Below are positions 18,488 to 27,621 of a stretch of DNA of 64,000 nt, piece by piece. The first letter of the stretch is position 1. Each line of letters starts with the position of its first letter. The stretch is from NCBI RefSeq assembly GCF_900187135.1, contig NZ_LT906443.1:1240001-1304000 (forward strand), read 5' to 3'. The notes under the pieces were generated by a model that saw only the letters and a program-made list of their open reading frames with translations, was not told where the DNA came from and did not search any database. A program made the translations under genes and the position numbers. Origin of the DNA: Corynebacterium ulcerans (GTDB lineage: Bacteria; Actinomycetota; Actinomycetes; Mycobacteriales; Mycobacteriaceae).

Positions 18488-18516
18488 TATATACACTACC
18501 CCCACAAACTTATCAA
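18488..18516 (-). promoter_or_regulatory. Sigma-A type promoter of the ECF/ABC operon
   Basis: On the minus strand TTGATA (18511-18516) and TATATA (18488-18493) are separated by exactly 17 nt. This is close to the consensus and about 60 nt ahead of the start codon of the S subunit. Confidence 0.7.
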
Positions 18517-18735
18517 TTAGAGATAACATGCACTAAAAAAGCATTTTATTCAAAATGTAAAATATTGATACCTTTACCCCCTTAACGCCTATGCGCTACA
18601 TATAGCGGTCACGCAGCCGACGCGTCTGGCCTTAAATCAACCAGATTTCCTCGCCGCTTTGAAAGCACTAGCTCCCCTAACCCCTCAGAGCCCCACCGCT
18701 TCTTCTAGAGGTCCCCATAGTGCCATTCCATGCAA

Positions 18736-18765
18736 AAAGCGCGCGACCTGCTGGCCGCGCGCTTT
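18736..18765 (-). terminator. Terminator of the VanW-family gene
   Basis: The stem AAAGCGCGCG / CGCGCGCTTT encloses a 10-nt loop. On the minus strand the stem ends in a T run, nine nt past the stop codon of the VanW gene. Confidence 0.85.
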
Positions 18766-18773
18766 CATACCGC

Positions 18774-20435
18774 TTAAGAACAAGTCACGATCGGTGACGG
18801 ATCGTAGACGGTGGTCGTGGTTTCCCGCGAAATTTGGTTACCGCTAAGATCGCGCACAATCCGGGTATCCGATGTGGTGAAACCTTGGGCACCGCCGGAA
18901 GGCGTGCAATCCGGACCAGAGAGTCGGATCGGCCTCGGCGGGGTGTAATTCCAGCGCCCTCCGTTGATGGATTCCACGTTGACGGTCTTTACTCCCGTGA
19001 GTTTAACGGTCACGTTGCCGCCACCTGCAGAGGTCACGATTCTGACGGGATATGGGGAGGTGTTCTTAAACTGCAGATCGATAGCACCTTCATAGACCGT
19101 GGCCTCGCGTCCCGCGGGATAGCGCGAGATGTAGAAGCTGTGATTGGTGTGTGCTACGTCTTGCATCCCGGCAAAGTAGGAGGCGTTGTACAAGGTAGTG
19201 GCAAACTGACTAATGCCACCGCCTACCGCCTTGTCTGCTCGTCCGTTGAGAATGACGCCGGATTCCACAAAACCTTGTGCGCGCCCGCGCGGCCCCGTGT
19301 ATCCGTTCAAGGAGAATGTATCTCCCGGCGCGACAATTGCCCCGTTGACCATTTCTGCAACACGAGCAATGTTCACTCCCGAGGCTTGCGAGTAGCCGCC
19401 CGTGGTGAATTCGCCTACGACCTCGTCAAAAGTGGCCCGTTCCGCCTGTTCAGTGGTAAAGGTCGCGGGTTCATCAATGTAGACAGCGTCGAAGGTTCGT
19501 TTGTCTTTGGAAGTCACACGCTCATGGAAGTTTTCTAGGGTCTTCTCCCAGTCAATGGTGATGCCATCCACGCTAGGGGTGACAGTCTTGGTTCCACCGC
19601 GGAAGATGATGTTAGCGTTTTGCCTTTTCACCTCAGTCACCCCGAGGTTCTCCAGGAAAATTCCCTTAGCTGCTTCTACGTTAATGTCCGGTCGCAGCGA
19701 ATCGTTGTCTGGAACAAAGGTGAGGACCTCAGCCAGCCGTTCCACGGGAATGAAGCCGTCGATGTTATCGCGCCCATGCAGCACCAAGGGGCCTTGAAGC
19801 GCAGCGTTGGCTGTCTCCTCTGCTTTCTTCAGCGCAGATTCGCCAATAGCCGGCTTGGTGGTGTTCACCTTCACATTCACACCGTCGGGTTTGAGCCAAT
19901 CCGAGACGACTGCACTGTTGAGCTCCTGACGGCTCAGGCTCTGCCCATTCACAGATGCGTGTGAGTTGACCTTGCCACCGTGGATATCCAAGCTGGCGTC
20001 CTGAGGTGCGGGAGTTAGTTCTTTTTCTACTCGGTCCAACTGCGGGGTCAACTTAGCCTCATCGACAGTGGAGACAATGTTGATCTCATGAGTGGTAAAG
20101 AAGCTAGCCAAGCGGGTAAACGGGTTGGCAGATTGCGCGCCTGCCCCGTCGATTGTTTTCTCCCAGTCCACCCCAAGCCCTGAAGCTTCAGGCGAGAGAC
20201 TGGAGTGTTGCTCTCCCGCAGTGATCTGCACTTGGGCGCTCAACGCCAAACCCTTTTTTAGTGTCGAGATGGCTTCATCTTTGTCCATCCCGCCGATGTT
20301 GATTCCGCCAACGCTTGTCCCCCGGGGGACAGATCCTTGGTTGATCACATAGTCCGTGCCGTACCCGACGCCGCCGAGCAAAGCGATGCCCAGAACCACG
20401 CCTGCGCCGAACTTAGCTGCCTTCTTTGAACTCAC
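18774..20435 (-). CDS. VanW-family exported protein with peptidoglycan-binding-like repeats
   Basis: A 553-aa protein with one N-terminal membrane anchor (residues about 8-26), two putative peptidoglycan-binding-4-type modules over about 40-330, and a VanW domain at about 355-490 (SLNGYTGPRGRAQGFVESGVIL, GGGISQFATTLYNASYFAG). The C-terminus is a further small extracellular segment with two Cys. The VanW domain is of unknown function and is common in proteins of Gram-positive walls; it does not imply glycopeptide resistance. The start is GTG 20435. It is a single gene with its own terminator. It probably acts at the wall outside the membrane. Confidence 0.82.
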   Translation of the reverse strand: MSSKKAAKFGAGVVLGIALLGGVGYGTDYVINQGSVPRGTSVGGINIGGMDKDEAISTLKKGLALSAQVQITAGEQHSSLSPEASGLGVDWEKTIDGAGAQSANPFTRLASFFTTHEINIVSTVDEAKLTPQLDRVEKELTPAPQDASLDIHGGKVNSHASVNGQSLSRQELNSAVVSDWLKPDGVNVKVNTTKPAIGESALKKAEETANAALQGPLVLHGRDNIDGFIPVERLAEVLTFVPDNDSLRPDINVEAAKGIFLENLGVTEVKRQNANIIFRGGTKTVTPSVDGITIDWEKTLENFHERVTSKDKRTFDAVYIDEPATFTTEQAERATFDEVVGEFTTGGYSQASGVNIARVAEMVNGAIVAPGDTFSLNGYTGPRGRAQGFVESGVILNGRADKAVGGGISQFATTLYNASYFAGMQDVAHTNHSFYISRYPAGREATVYEGAIDLQFKNTSPYPVRIVTSAGGGNVTVKLTGVKTVNVESINGGRWNYTPPRPIRLSGPDCTPSGGAQGFTTSDTRIVRDLSGNQISRETTTTVYDPSPIVTCS

Positions 20436-20627
20436 TCACACCAACTTAGTGGACACGGGGTGTTAGCGACTATTCCAAGAACCCTAAAGCTCCGCTGTGC
20501 AATTTTTTCGTACCGCCATTCTCGTGGCTACGAACCCCTTATAACCTTTACTGATCCTGTTTTTATGGATTTTCATCACACGATAATCGCACGATAATAA
20601 TTTTTTACTTAACTCTTCCCAAAGAGA

Positions 20628-21755
20628 TCAAAGAACACCAACCCGGCGTACAGAGGCTTCAAACTGGGCTCTGGGATATGCGCCCGTTTCCACGGCCGCA
20701 ACGGTAGCGTCGATAGCCTCTTTGAGCCCAGCGGTGGTCACCCACAACGCTTGATCGGCACCTGCTTGCAACGACGCCACCACAGCCTGGGGAACAGGCA
20801 TAATCCCTGTGATCGCACCCATGGCAAGATCGTCGGTATAGACCACACCATCGAAAGGATGCCCACCGCGATAAGAACCAGTGCGTAGCAGCTGATAAGC
20901 GGCTGGATTAAGGGTGGAGGGAAGACCATTCTTGGGTGAGCCTAGGTCGGGAACCACCATGTGCCCAAGCATCACGCCAGCACCGGGGACATTAATCCGG
21001 CTATAGGGCACCAAATCAATGTTCTCTAAGTCTCCCAATGGCGGGGTAAACACCTGGCCAGTGTGGGAGTCGCCACTGGCGCGTCCATGCCCAGGGAAAT
21101 GCTTAAACACTGGCCGGACCCCTGCGTCTAGCATTCCTTGAGCAAAGGCTACCGCATACTCCGCATCAATATTGGGGTCCGCACTAAAGGCGCGATCGCC
21201 CACGACATCGAGTCCAGCGTCTATGTCCGCAACTGGCGCAAAGTTCACCGTCACCCCGTGTGCGAACAGTGAGTCGCCCATCGTTTTAGCCATGCCTCGA
21301 ACCTGCTCAGGGTTCATGGTTTGCGCCATCACTTGAGGTGAGGGGAAGGTCCCTAGGATTCCTTGGTGTCGGAGAACCCGCCCGCCTTCAAAGTCGATGG
21401 AGACAGAGAAATCGCGCCCCACGGCCTTACGCAATGCCTCGATGTTTCTACCCAGCGCGGTAAGGAGGTTGGGATCTGTACCTGAGCCGATGAAGATGCC
21501 TCCAGCGCCTTGGTTTAAGGCAGAGAGGGCGTCGTCGTAATTACTTACTCCCACCATCATGAGGCTCGCGGCTTGAGCGCGGACGTCGTGAGGCTGCGTC
21601 TTTGCGCTTGGGGGCGCACTGGTTTCCTGCGTTGCGGACGCAGTGGTGGACGCAGTAGTGACCTCGGTGCTGGCGGGATCCGTATCGGTTCCGGCGTCAC
21701 TGCATGCGGCGAGCGCACCGAGGAGGGCGGCGGCGAGAAGTCGTTTTATGTGCAT
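20628..21755 (-). CDS. GH3-family beta-N-acetylhexosaminidase lipoprotein
   Basis: A 375-aa protein starting MHIKRLLAAALLGALAACS; the LAAC lipobox makes it a lipoprotein attached at Cys18. A single glycoside hydrolase family 3 N-terminal domain follows. It has the NagZ-type signature KHFPGHGRASGDSH near residue 215, holding the catalytic His/Asp pair, and the nucleophile region YTDDLAMGAI near 310. The expected job is removal of beta-linked N-acetylglucosamine from muropeptides or wall glycans outside the membrane. The frame is open further upstream, but the lipobox fixes the start. It is divergent from the DUF2613 gene with 34 nt between the start codons. Confidence 0.85.
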   Translation of the reverse strand: MHIKRLLAAALLGALAACSDAGTDTDPASTEVTTASTTASATQETSAPPSAKTQPHDVRAQAASLMMVGVSNYDDALSALNQGAGGIFIGSGTDPNLLTALGRNIEALRKAVGRDFSVSIDFEGGRVLRHQGILGTFPSPQVMAQTMNPEQVRGMAKTMGDSLFAHGVTVNFAPVADIDAGLDVVGDRAFSADPNIDAEYAVAFAQGMLDAGVRPVFKHFPGHGRASGDSHTGQVFTPPLGDLENIDLVPYSRINVPGAGVMLGHMVVPDLGSPKNGLPSTLNPAAYQLLRTGSYRGGHPFDGVVYTDDLAMGAITGIMPVPQAVVASLQAGADQALWVTTAGLKEAIDATVAAVETGAYPRAQFEASVRRVGVL

Positions 21756-21789
21756 TGCCCATCCAGTAAACCACGGTATTGTTATATGT

Positions 21790-21978
21790 ATGGCTTTTGA
21801 ATCCGATTCCCTTAACCGCCGCACCCTCGGCCCCACCATAGCCAGCGCCGTTATCGGTATCGCGGTGGGCATTGTGGCTGTAATCGGTGTGTCGCTCGTC
21901 GATTCTGGGCCAGCCAACGGTGCCGCGAACGCCGATTCTTCGGTCCTCGGTGACCCGGAGTATGGCTCACGTCAGTAG
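21790..21978 (+). CDS. DUF2613 small membrane protein
   Basis: A 62-aa protein with one membrane helix (residues about 14-38) and the C-terminal sequence LGDPEYGSRQ, both typical of the corynebacterial DUF2613 family. This gene usually sits just before aftD, as here, where the stop is 8 nt ahead of the next start. Function unknown; conservation of the pairing suggests it helps the arabinosyltransferase. ATG 21790 is selected; the longer frame starting at 21643 runs into the divergent lipoprotein gene. Confidence 0.8.
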   Translation: MAFESDSLNRRTLGPTIASAVIGIAVGIVAVIGVSLVDSGPANGAANADSSVLGDPEYGSRQ

Positions 21979-21986
21979 ACCCGGCT

Positions 21987-24900
21987 TTGGCATCCTCTTC
22001 ACACATAAAGGCGACAAAGGCTAGGAACATAGCCGACTTCCTCGTGGCGCGCGTGACGCTACTCTTGTTGTTCTTCGCTCGCCGGCCTCATCTTTCCGGC
22101 TGGATATGTGCTGCTCTGATTAGTTTTTCACAGCCGTGGGGGTTAACTGCTGCAGATACAAAACACGACCTCGTTGCAAACCCGGCGCATTTTCTTAGCG
22201 CAGCGCTTCATCCATGGACGGATATTTTCCCCATGGGGCAGCTGCAAAATCAGGCCTACGGTTACCTCTTCCCGCAGGGGGCCTTTTTTCTTCTTGCCTC
22301 CCCACTCCCGGATTGGATAGCCCAACGCCTGTGGTGGACCTTGCTTCTGGGCTTGGCTTTTTCGGGCTTTTTGCTACTTACCCGCAGATTAGGGGTCAGC
22401 TCCAGCGGCTCGCGTGCGTTAGCAGCCGCGTTGTATGCACTTTCTCCTCGAATTCTGACCACCTTGACCGCTATTTCCTCAGAGGCCTGGCCGGTGGCGC
22501 TGGCACCCTGGGTATTGTGGCCGCTGATCCCGGTGGTTGGCACGGTGGCTGGCACTCCCCACGCTAGCCGACGGCCTCCCGTACAGGGCTTCCCCGGTGT
22601 AGCAGCATCGTTACTGGCAGTGATAGGCATGGGGGCGGTGAATGCGACGGCCACGGTGGCCGCGTGTGTTCCCGCCGCGCTGTTATTGTTGTGGTTGCGA
22701 CGCTGGCGGTTCTTTGCTGTCTGGTCTGTCGGTTGCGTTGCAGTGAGCGTGTGGTGGTTGGTGCCGCTGGCCGTCCTCGGTACGTATTCGACTCCTTTTA
22801 CTGACTTTATCGAGAGCTCCTTTGTCACCACGCGCTGGCTCAACACAGCCGAAGCCTTACGCGGCACCACGTCGTGGACGCCTTTCGTAGAAACCGAGCG
22901 AGAAGCCGGCCATGCGCTTGCCACCAGCCCCTATTTTGTCGTGGTAACGCTGGCCATCGCAGCCATCGGGCTGATCGGCCTATGCCGCCCCGGCCTGAGG
23001 TTTCGTTCATTCTGGATTGCGTTGCTCTTTGTGGGCGTGATTGTTGTGTGCGGGGCGCATTTAGTACCTGAGTTTCTCGACGGCCCCGGCGCCGCACTGC
23101 GCAACGTGCATAAGTTTGACCCGCTTTTACGAATCCCACTGCTCATAGGCGTTGCCCACGCTATTCAGATTCGCTGTACTCGTGATGTTCCCCGCCCGCG
23201 CGTAGCGGTCTATGCCCTCGTCATGCTCGTTGCGGCGGCAGCAGTTTCTCCTGCGTGGTCGGGACGCTTACTTCCCTCGGGCGCGTATAGCCAGGTCCCC
23301 TCGTATTGGTCGGAGGCTGCTGATTTTCTCAATGAGAAAGCCTCGGGCACCCGCACCTTGATACTGCCCGCGGCCAGTTTTGCTCGCCAGGACTGGGGAT
23401 GGACCAGGGATGAGCCGCTGCAGCCGTTGTTGTCTGTTCCGTGGCTTGTTCGCGATGCCGTGCCCCTTGTTCCTCCAGAGGCAATCCGCACGCTCGATGG
23501 GACGCTTGCGGCTATTGACGAAGGCGAGTTGAGCGAGCTACCAGCCCAGCTCGAACGTCTCGGCGTCGGCGCGCTGGTACTCCGACATGATCTTGACGAC
23601 TCCGTCGTGGGCGCCACCGGGACAGCGCTCACCTTAAGCAAAGTCCAGCGGTTGTTCCCTGCTGCAGAGGTCCGCACCTTTGGCGAGGTCGATGTGGTCG
23701 TGTTTGCCCCCCAGCGCAACATGATGCTTGCCGACGCACAAACGGCCGCCCCTACCCCCACAAAGCTTGCAGGTGGCGGCGAGATCCTCCCGCTGCTACC
23801 CCGCGGCCTCTACGAACTCACTCATGAAGGCGCAGAGATAGTCACCGATACGCCCATGTTGACGGCTCGCAACTTTGGCACCATAGAGTCTGCGATCTCC
23901 GCCCCGCTCGCCTCCGCTGACGAAGCCCATGATGCTAAGGGCGCAGCGCTCGACTATCCGTCGCAAGGCTCTTATACGCGCGTCGTAGAGACCGGCGGCA
24001 GCGTAGCGGCATCCTCGTCTGCCTCGGATGCCACCGCCTTCGGCGGCGCACACCCCGAGCGTTCCCTGACCGCCGCCGTCGATGGCGACCCAGACACCGC
24101 ATGGTTTCCCGCCCCAGGGACGCAAGAAGGGCAATGGCTAGAACTACGAGCGCACTCCGATAATCCGACACTGAGTCTCACCACCACTGGCGCTCCCACA
24201 GAGGTCACTATAAGCAGCGCGGGAGCCCACACAAAGGTCAAGCTCAAACCTGGAATTCCCACCACCATCAAAGTGCCCGGCGGCCCCACCGACGCCGTGC
24301 GCATCACCCTGGGGCCACAACGTCCAACCACAACGCAATCCGGAAAAGTAGGCATTGCCGAGGCCGCCATCGAAGACGCACCAATCCGGCGGATGGTCAC
24401 GGTACCGGAAGCCCCCGCGAGCGTCCGAGAGTTTCTGTTCCAAAAGGTTGCGGTGGATACCGGCGTGATCATCAGGAGTTTTAGCCTCCCTAAAGACCTC
24501 ACAGTTCGACTGTCCCAGTCCGACTGCCATCAACCCACGCATATCGACGACACCCCTTACACCTGCGGCGACGACATCGTGCTCACTGCTGGTCACCATG
24601 AGATCCGCACTCGCTCCAACTGGGTCCGCCTCAGCGAACCGGGCTACTCACCGAGGAGTAATCTGCGCGATATCGCCCGTGGAGAAAGTCTTCCTCCCGC
24701 CGACCACGACAGAATCCTCGTAACCACCCGCGCCGCCAACAAAGGACTCACGGCAACGTTGAGCGATGGCACGGAACTGCGTCCGGCGGAGTTTAACGCG
24801 GCGTCGCAAAGCTTTATCATTCCGGCAGGCGCCCACGGCACCGTAACGCTCAGCATGCGCGCCGACGCCACCTATCGTCGTGGGCTGCTCGGCGGCGGGG

Positions 24901-25265
24901 TGCTCGCGGTGGTGATCGCGGCCGGGTGCGTCCTAGCGATCATCCGTCGAAGACGCGGCACCGAGCCTCCTGTCAGGCCCTGGCCTGCGCTCATCCTTCC
25001 CCTTGTTGGTACGGCGGCGGTCTGCTGCATCGTGGGATGGTGGGGGCTGCTGATGCTTCCCAGCCTCTGGGCTATCCGGCGTTTTACCACCATCACACCC
25101 ACCATCATCATCGGCGCAATGATGGCGATCACCGTGCTCTGGCTCGCGCGCACCCCCTGGCCCAGCGCCCACTACTTTGATCTTGTGCCTTTTACTGACG
25201 TTCTGTGTTGCCTGGCGTTACTATGCCCGTTGCTCAGCAAGGATTGTCGTTTTGGGGAACGCTAG
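21987..25265 (+). CDS. aftD: AftD-type alpha-(1->3)-arabinofuranosyltransferase
   Basis: A large GT-C fold membrane enzyme adding arabinofuranose from decaprenyl-phosphoryl-arabinose to arabinogalactan or lipoarabinomannan on the outer face of the membrane. About ten hydrophobic segments cover residues 1-420. A carbohydrate-binding, discoidin-like part lies near 685-790 (SLTAAVDGDPDTAWFPAP), and further helices lie at 985-1085. At 1092 aa it is shorter than the mycobacterial protein and like the corynebacterial one. The TTG start at 21987 has no clear ribosome site, so the N-terminus is uncertain. The final codons RFGER-stop are supplied by the left arm of a 76-nt palindrome. Confidence 0.88.
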   Translation: MASSSHIKATKARNIADFLVARVTLLLLFFARRPHLSGWICAALISFSQPWGLTAADTKHDLVANPAHFLSAALHPWTDIFPMGQLQNQAYGYLFPQGAFFLLASPLPDWIAQRLWWTLLLGLAFSGFLLLTRRLGVSSSGSRALAAALYALSPRILTTLTAISSEAWPVALAPWVLWPLIPVVGTVAGTPHASRRPPVQGFPGVAASLLAVIGMGAVNATATVAACVPAALLLLWLRRWRFFAVWSVGCVAVSVWWLVPLAVLGTYSTPFTDFIESSFVTTRWLNTAEALRGTTSWTPFVETEREAGHALATSPYFVVVTLAIAAIGLIGLCRPGLRFRSFWIALLFVGVIVVCGAHLVPEFLDGPGAALRNVHKFDPLLRIPLLIGVAHAIQIRCTRDVPRPRVAVYALVMLVAAAAVSPAWSGRLLPSGAYSQVPSYWSEAADFLNEKASGTRTLILPAASFARQDWGWTRDEPLQPLLSVPWLVRDAVPLVPPEAIRTLDGTLAAIDEGELSELPAQLERLGVGALVLRHDLDDSVVGATGTALTLSKVQRLFPAAEVRTFGEVDVVVFAPQRNMMLADAQTAAPTPTKLAGGGEILPLLPRGLYELTHEGAEIVTDTPMLTARNFGTIESAISAPLASADEAHDAKGAALDYPSQGSYTRVVETGGSVAASSSASDATAFGGAHPERSLTAAVDGDPDTAWFPAPGTQEGQWLELRAHSDNPTLSLTTTGAPTEVTISSAGAHTKVKLKPGIPTTIKVPGGPTDAVRITLGPQRPTTTQSGKVGIAEAAIEDAPIRRMVTVPEAPASVREFLFQKVAVDTGVIIRSFSLPKDLTVRLSQSDCHQPTHIDDTPYTCGDDIVLTAGHHEIRTRSNWVRLSEPGYSPRSNLRDIARGESLPPADHDRILVTTRAANKGLTATLSDGTELRPAEFNAASQSFIIPAGAHGTVTLSMRADATYRRGLLGGGVLAVVIAAGCVLAIIRRRRGTEPPVRPWPALILPLVGTAAVCCIVGWWGLLMLPSLWAIRRFTTITPTIIIGAMMAITVLWLARTPWPSAHYFDLVPFTDVLCCLALLCPLLSKDCRFGER

Positions 25266-25321
25266 CACTTGTGGCGCACATAAAACCCCAGGATGCATTT
25301 TCTAGCGTTCTCAAAAACGAC
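25246..25321 (+). repeat. 76-nt palindromic element, copy 2
   Basis: The left arm GTCGTTTTGGGGAACGCTAG has two changes from the consensus; the right arm CTAGCGTTCTCAAAAACGAC is perfect. The length is 76 nt with a 35-nt centre containing CATAAAACCCCAGG. It fills the gap between convergent aftD and tmaT. The TAG inside the left arm is the stop codon of aftD, and the tmaT stop lies one nt beyond the right arm. Confidence 0.85.
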
Positions 25322-25322
25322 A

Positions 25323-26393
25323 CTATCGCGCCCAACGGGCATTCTTTTCCACCAACGTAAAACTCGCAGCTGCCACAATGACGCTTCCCACAAAGCAGAC
25401 TGCGGTAACAAGAATGAAATGCCCAGAAAACGGCGCGATCCCCAGCAGCGGGAAGACCATCGACAACACCGGGAGGTGCCAAAGAAACAGCGAGTAGCTC
25501 CACCGTCCCAAAGTAAGCAGGGGCCGACTACTGAGAAGCGATGCCCGCGTGCTCCCTGTCCCCCAGACATAAGGCAGCAATATTAGCGCCCCAAAAAGCG
25601 CCCCTGCCAGGATTTTTCGCACAAATTCTCCGGGCGTGGGATGCGTCAAACCCTGCGGACCAAACCATGGTTGCCCCGCCACCCACGCCACGCCAAGAGC
25701 TAGCGCCCACCACAGCCACGTGAGATTAAAACCTTTCCACGCGGTTATTCGTGTCCCCTCCAGCTCAGCTGCGATAAGACCAACGACAAACCAAGGCGCA
25801 TAGGAGGGCGGGAAAATCTGAAAGTTGATTCCGCCGGCTAGATCGAGGGGCCACGGCACCGCAGCCCACCCAATCCCCGCCGCAAACATCCCGAAGAAGC
25901 ACAGTAAGCGCTTGCTTTTCGACACCCCCCGCAGCGCCCACACCAGCACCGGCAAGAAGAGGTAAAACGCTACTTCCACACTCAGCGACCAAAGGTGTGT
26001 CAAACCACCGGCAAGACTGTGGGCTGGATACACCTGGGTGAAAGTCAGGGTCGCTAAAATTGTGCGCCACCCCGTGCCAAAAGAATCTGGCAAGAACGCA
26101 AAAACAAGCAGGACGCACACCCAATAAGCTGGGAGAATGCGGAAGGCGCGGCGGCGGAAATACGAGAGTGGGGAGCCCGAATGATCGCCACGCCAGAGCA
26201 AGAATGCTGAAAGACCAAAAAATACTGCGACAAAGAAGTCAAAACGCGCAAGTATCGCCCCTGCGATTCCCGATTGGCTCATCCCTGTTTGAAAAGCCGT
26301 GTGTGTGAGGAGCACCCCGACGGCAGCCACACCTCGTAGCCCCTCGAGTTGGGGGAGGAAGTTTCGCGTGCGCGGTGGGTACGATGGAGACAC
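25323..26393 (-). CDS. tmaT: TmaT: trehalose corynomycolate acetyltransferase (acyltransferase-3 family)
   Basis: A 356-aa polytopic protein with about ten helices. The N-terminal acyltransferase-3 motif LEGLRGVAAVGVLLTH carries the catalytic His near residue 28. By position (next to aftD and the DUF3068 gene) and sequence it corresponds to TmaT, which acetylates trehalose monomycolate before MmpL-type export. The frame runs open to 26657, but that part lies opposite the next gene. The GTG at 26393, with AGGA upstream, gives VSPSYPPRTRNFLPQ as the N-terminus. It is divergent from the DUF3068 gene with 37 nt between starts. Confidence 0.8.
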   Translation of the reverse strand: MSPSYPPRTRNFLPQLEGLRGVAAVGVLLTHTAFQTGMSQSGIAGAILARFDFFVAVFFGLSAFLLWRGDHSGSPLSYFRRRAFRILPAYWVCVLLVFAFLPDSFGTGWRTILATLTFTQVYPAHSLAGGLTHLWSLSVEVAFYLFLPVLVWALRGVSKSKRLLCFFGMFAAGIGWAAVPWPLDLAGGINFQIFPPSYAPWFVVGLIAAELEGTRITAWKGFNLTWLWWALALGVAWVAGQPWFGPQGLTHPTPGEFVRKILAGALFGALILLPYVWGTGSTRASLLSSRPLLTLGRWSYSLFLWHLPVLSMVFPLLGIAPFSGHFILVTAVCFVGSVIVAAASFTLVEKNARWAR

Positions 26394-26430
26394 TTTAAGG
26401 GATCCTAGCGGAAAGTAGAGAGTCGTCAGG

Positions 26431-27621
26431 GTGATGGACAGCAAAGACACCGGTGTGGATGCTGCTGGCATGGACACACGAAATACCCTATTTGTGCGTT
26501 CCCAAAAGCATGCACGGCGTGCCCCTATCATTGCCTTTGTGGCGGCAGCCGTTCTCTTTATCATTGCAGCAGCTGGGCCTGCACTTATGATCAGCAGAAT
26601 CAAGCCTATTCCGGTCAACACCACCCGACAGATCACCACTACCCCTGCGGCCACCACTCTCTACGACCCTGAGGCCCCTTGCCCCGCCAACGCTCCACAA
26701 AGCTGCTTTGTGGTTAACACCACCACCCAATTGCATCGAGAGATCAAAACGGTCAAAACCGATGTCCGCGACGAAGTCGACCTCCACGTCACGGAAAACC
26801 TCATACGCACCGACACCAAAAAATCCATCATCGATATCGACGACAAACTGCGCCTTATCAGGCATTCCACCTATCCGGTCTTGGATTTTGCTTCGCATAT
26901 GAAGGTCACCGCACCAAGCCTTAATTTGAGCTTTGATACCGGAGATTTTGCCCGCGACGGACTCCAATACTTTTACCCGTTCAATACAGAACGCCGCTCG
27001 TATCAATTCTTTGACCCCATCGCACAAAAACCCTGGCCACTGGATTATGTGGAGGAAGATAACGGGATCTACAGGTTTACTCAAGACATTCCCGCCACGG
27101 ACTTGGTCAAAGCCGCGACACGATCTTTCACCCAGCCCGAGGACATCTCCGATGAGCCCTCGATGGAAGCCACCACGAGCGATCTCAGCCAGGAACAGCA
27201 AGACCAGATACGCAAGATGCAGATCACGGCCCCCGCATCCAAGTTCTATGGCGAGGGCCGTCCCGGCACGGTCAAGCTCACCCCTTATTACACCGTCAAG
27301 CGCACCCTGTGGGTAGAGCCCAAGAGCGGTGTAGTGGTTAATCAGAGCGAAGACGTGTTCATGTTCTACGCCACCGACCAGCAAGACGCAGACGCTACCG
27401 CGCAGCGGGGCCAGGATCCCATGCGCACAATTTTAAAGACCAAACTTCAGTGGGATGCCACGACTCAAGAACATGCCCACGATGAAGCTCAGCCGACAGT
27501 GGATACTTTGCATCGGCTGCGCATCGGCGGATTCGTTGCAAAAATGCTTGGTTTTGCGCTGCTTGCGGTAGGTCTTTGGCTTGCTGTACGACGCCCCCAT
27601 GACGCTTCGTCAACGCCTTAG
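26431..27621 (+). CDS. DUF3068 protein (PgfA / porin-PorA family type)
   Basis: A 396-aa protein with a membrane helix near residues 32-55, a large extracytoplasmic domain (about 60-365) and a second helix near the C-terminus (about 370-390), the DUF3068 architecture. The mycobacterial relative (Rv0227c/PgfA) is described as a periplasmic partner of MmpL3 needed for trehalose monomycolate trafficking and polar growth. The neighbours tmaT and mtrP support the same pathway here, which is inference. The start is GTG 26431 or ATG 26434. It overlaps or abuts the next gene, so the two form an operon. Confidence 0.8.
   Translation: MMDSKDTGVDAAGMDTRNTLFVRSQKHARRAPIIAFVAAAVLFIIAAAGPALMISRIKPIPVNTTRQITTTPAATTLYDPEAPCPANAPQSCFVVNTTTQLHREIKTVKTDVRDEVDLHVTENLIRTDTKKSIIDIDDKLRLIRHSTYPVLDFASHMKVTAPSLNLSFDTGDFARDGLQYFYPFNTERRSYQFFDPIAQKPWPLDYVEEDNGIYRFTQDIPATDLVKAATRSFTQPEDISDEPSMEATTSDLSQEQQDQIRKMQITAPASKFYGEGRPGTVKLTPYYTVKRTLWVEPKSGVVVNQSEDVFMFYATDQQDADATAQRGQDPMRTILKTKLQWDATTQEHAHDEAQPTVDTLHRLRIGGFVAKMLGFALLAVGLWLAVRRPHDASSTP

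Larger units (their letters stand above)
18426..18773. other. Intergenic region between the VanW gene and the uptake operon
   Basis: A 348-nt region between the ECF operon and the VanW-family gene, both on the minus strand. It holds the operon promoter and operator candidates near 18449-18516, an AT-rich block around 18530-18600 with no visible motif, and the VanW terminator at 18736-18765. No coding frame is supported. Confidence 0.6.

Noticed and set aside
18774..20435. Glycopeptide resistance gene, because of the VanW domain
   Set aside because: No vanA/B-type ligase, dehydrogenase or two-component system is present. VanW domains with peptidoglycan-binding modules are ordinary wall proteins.
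26488..27384. A 298-codon frame opposite the DUF3068 gene
   Set aside because: The DUF3068 frame on the plus strand has clear membrane segments and family layout; the antisense translation has none.
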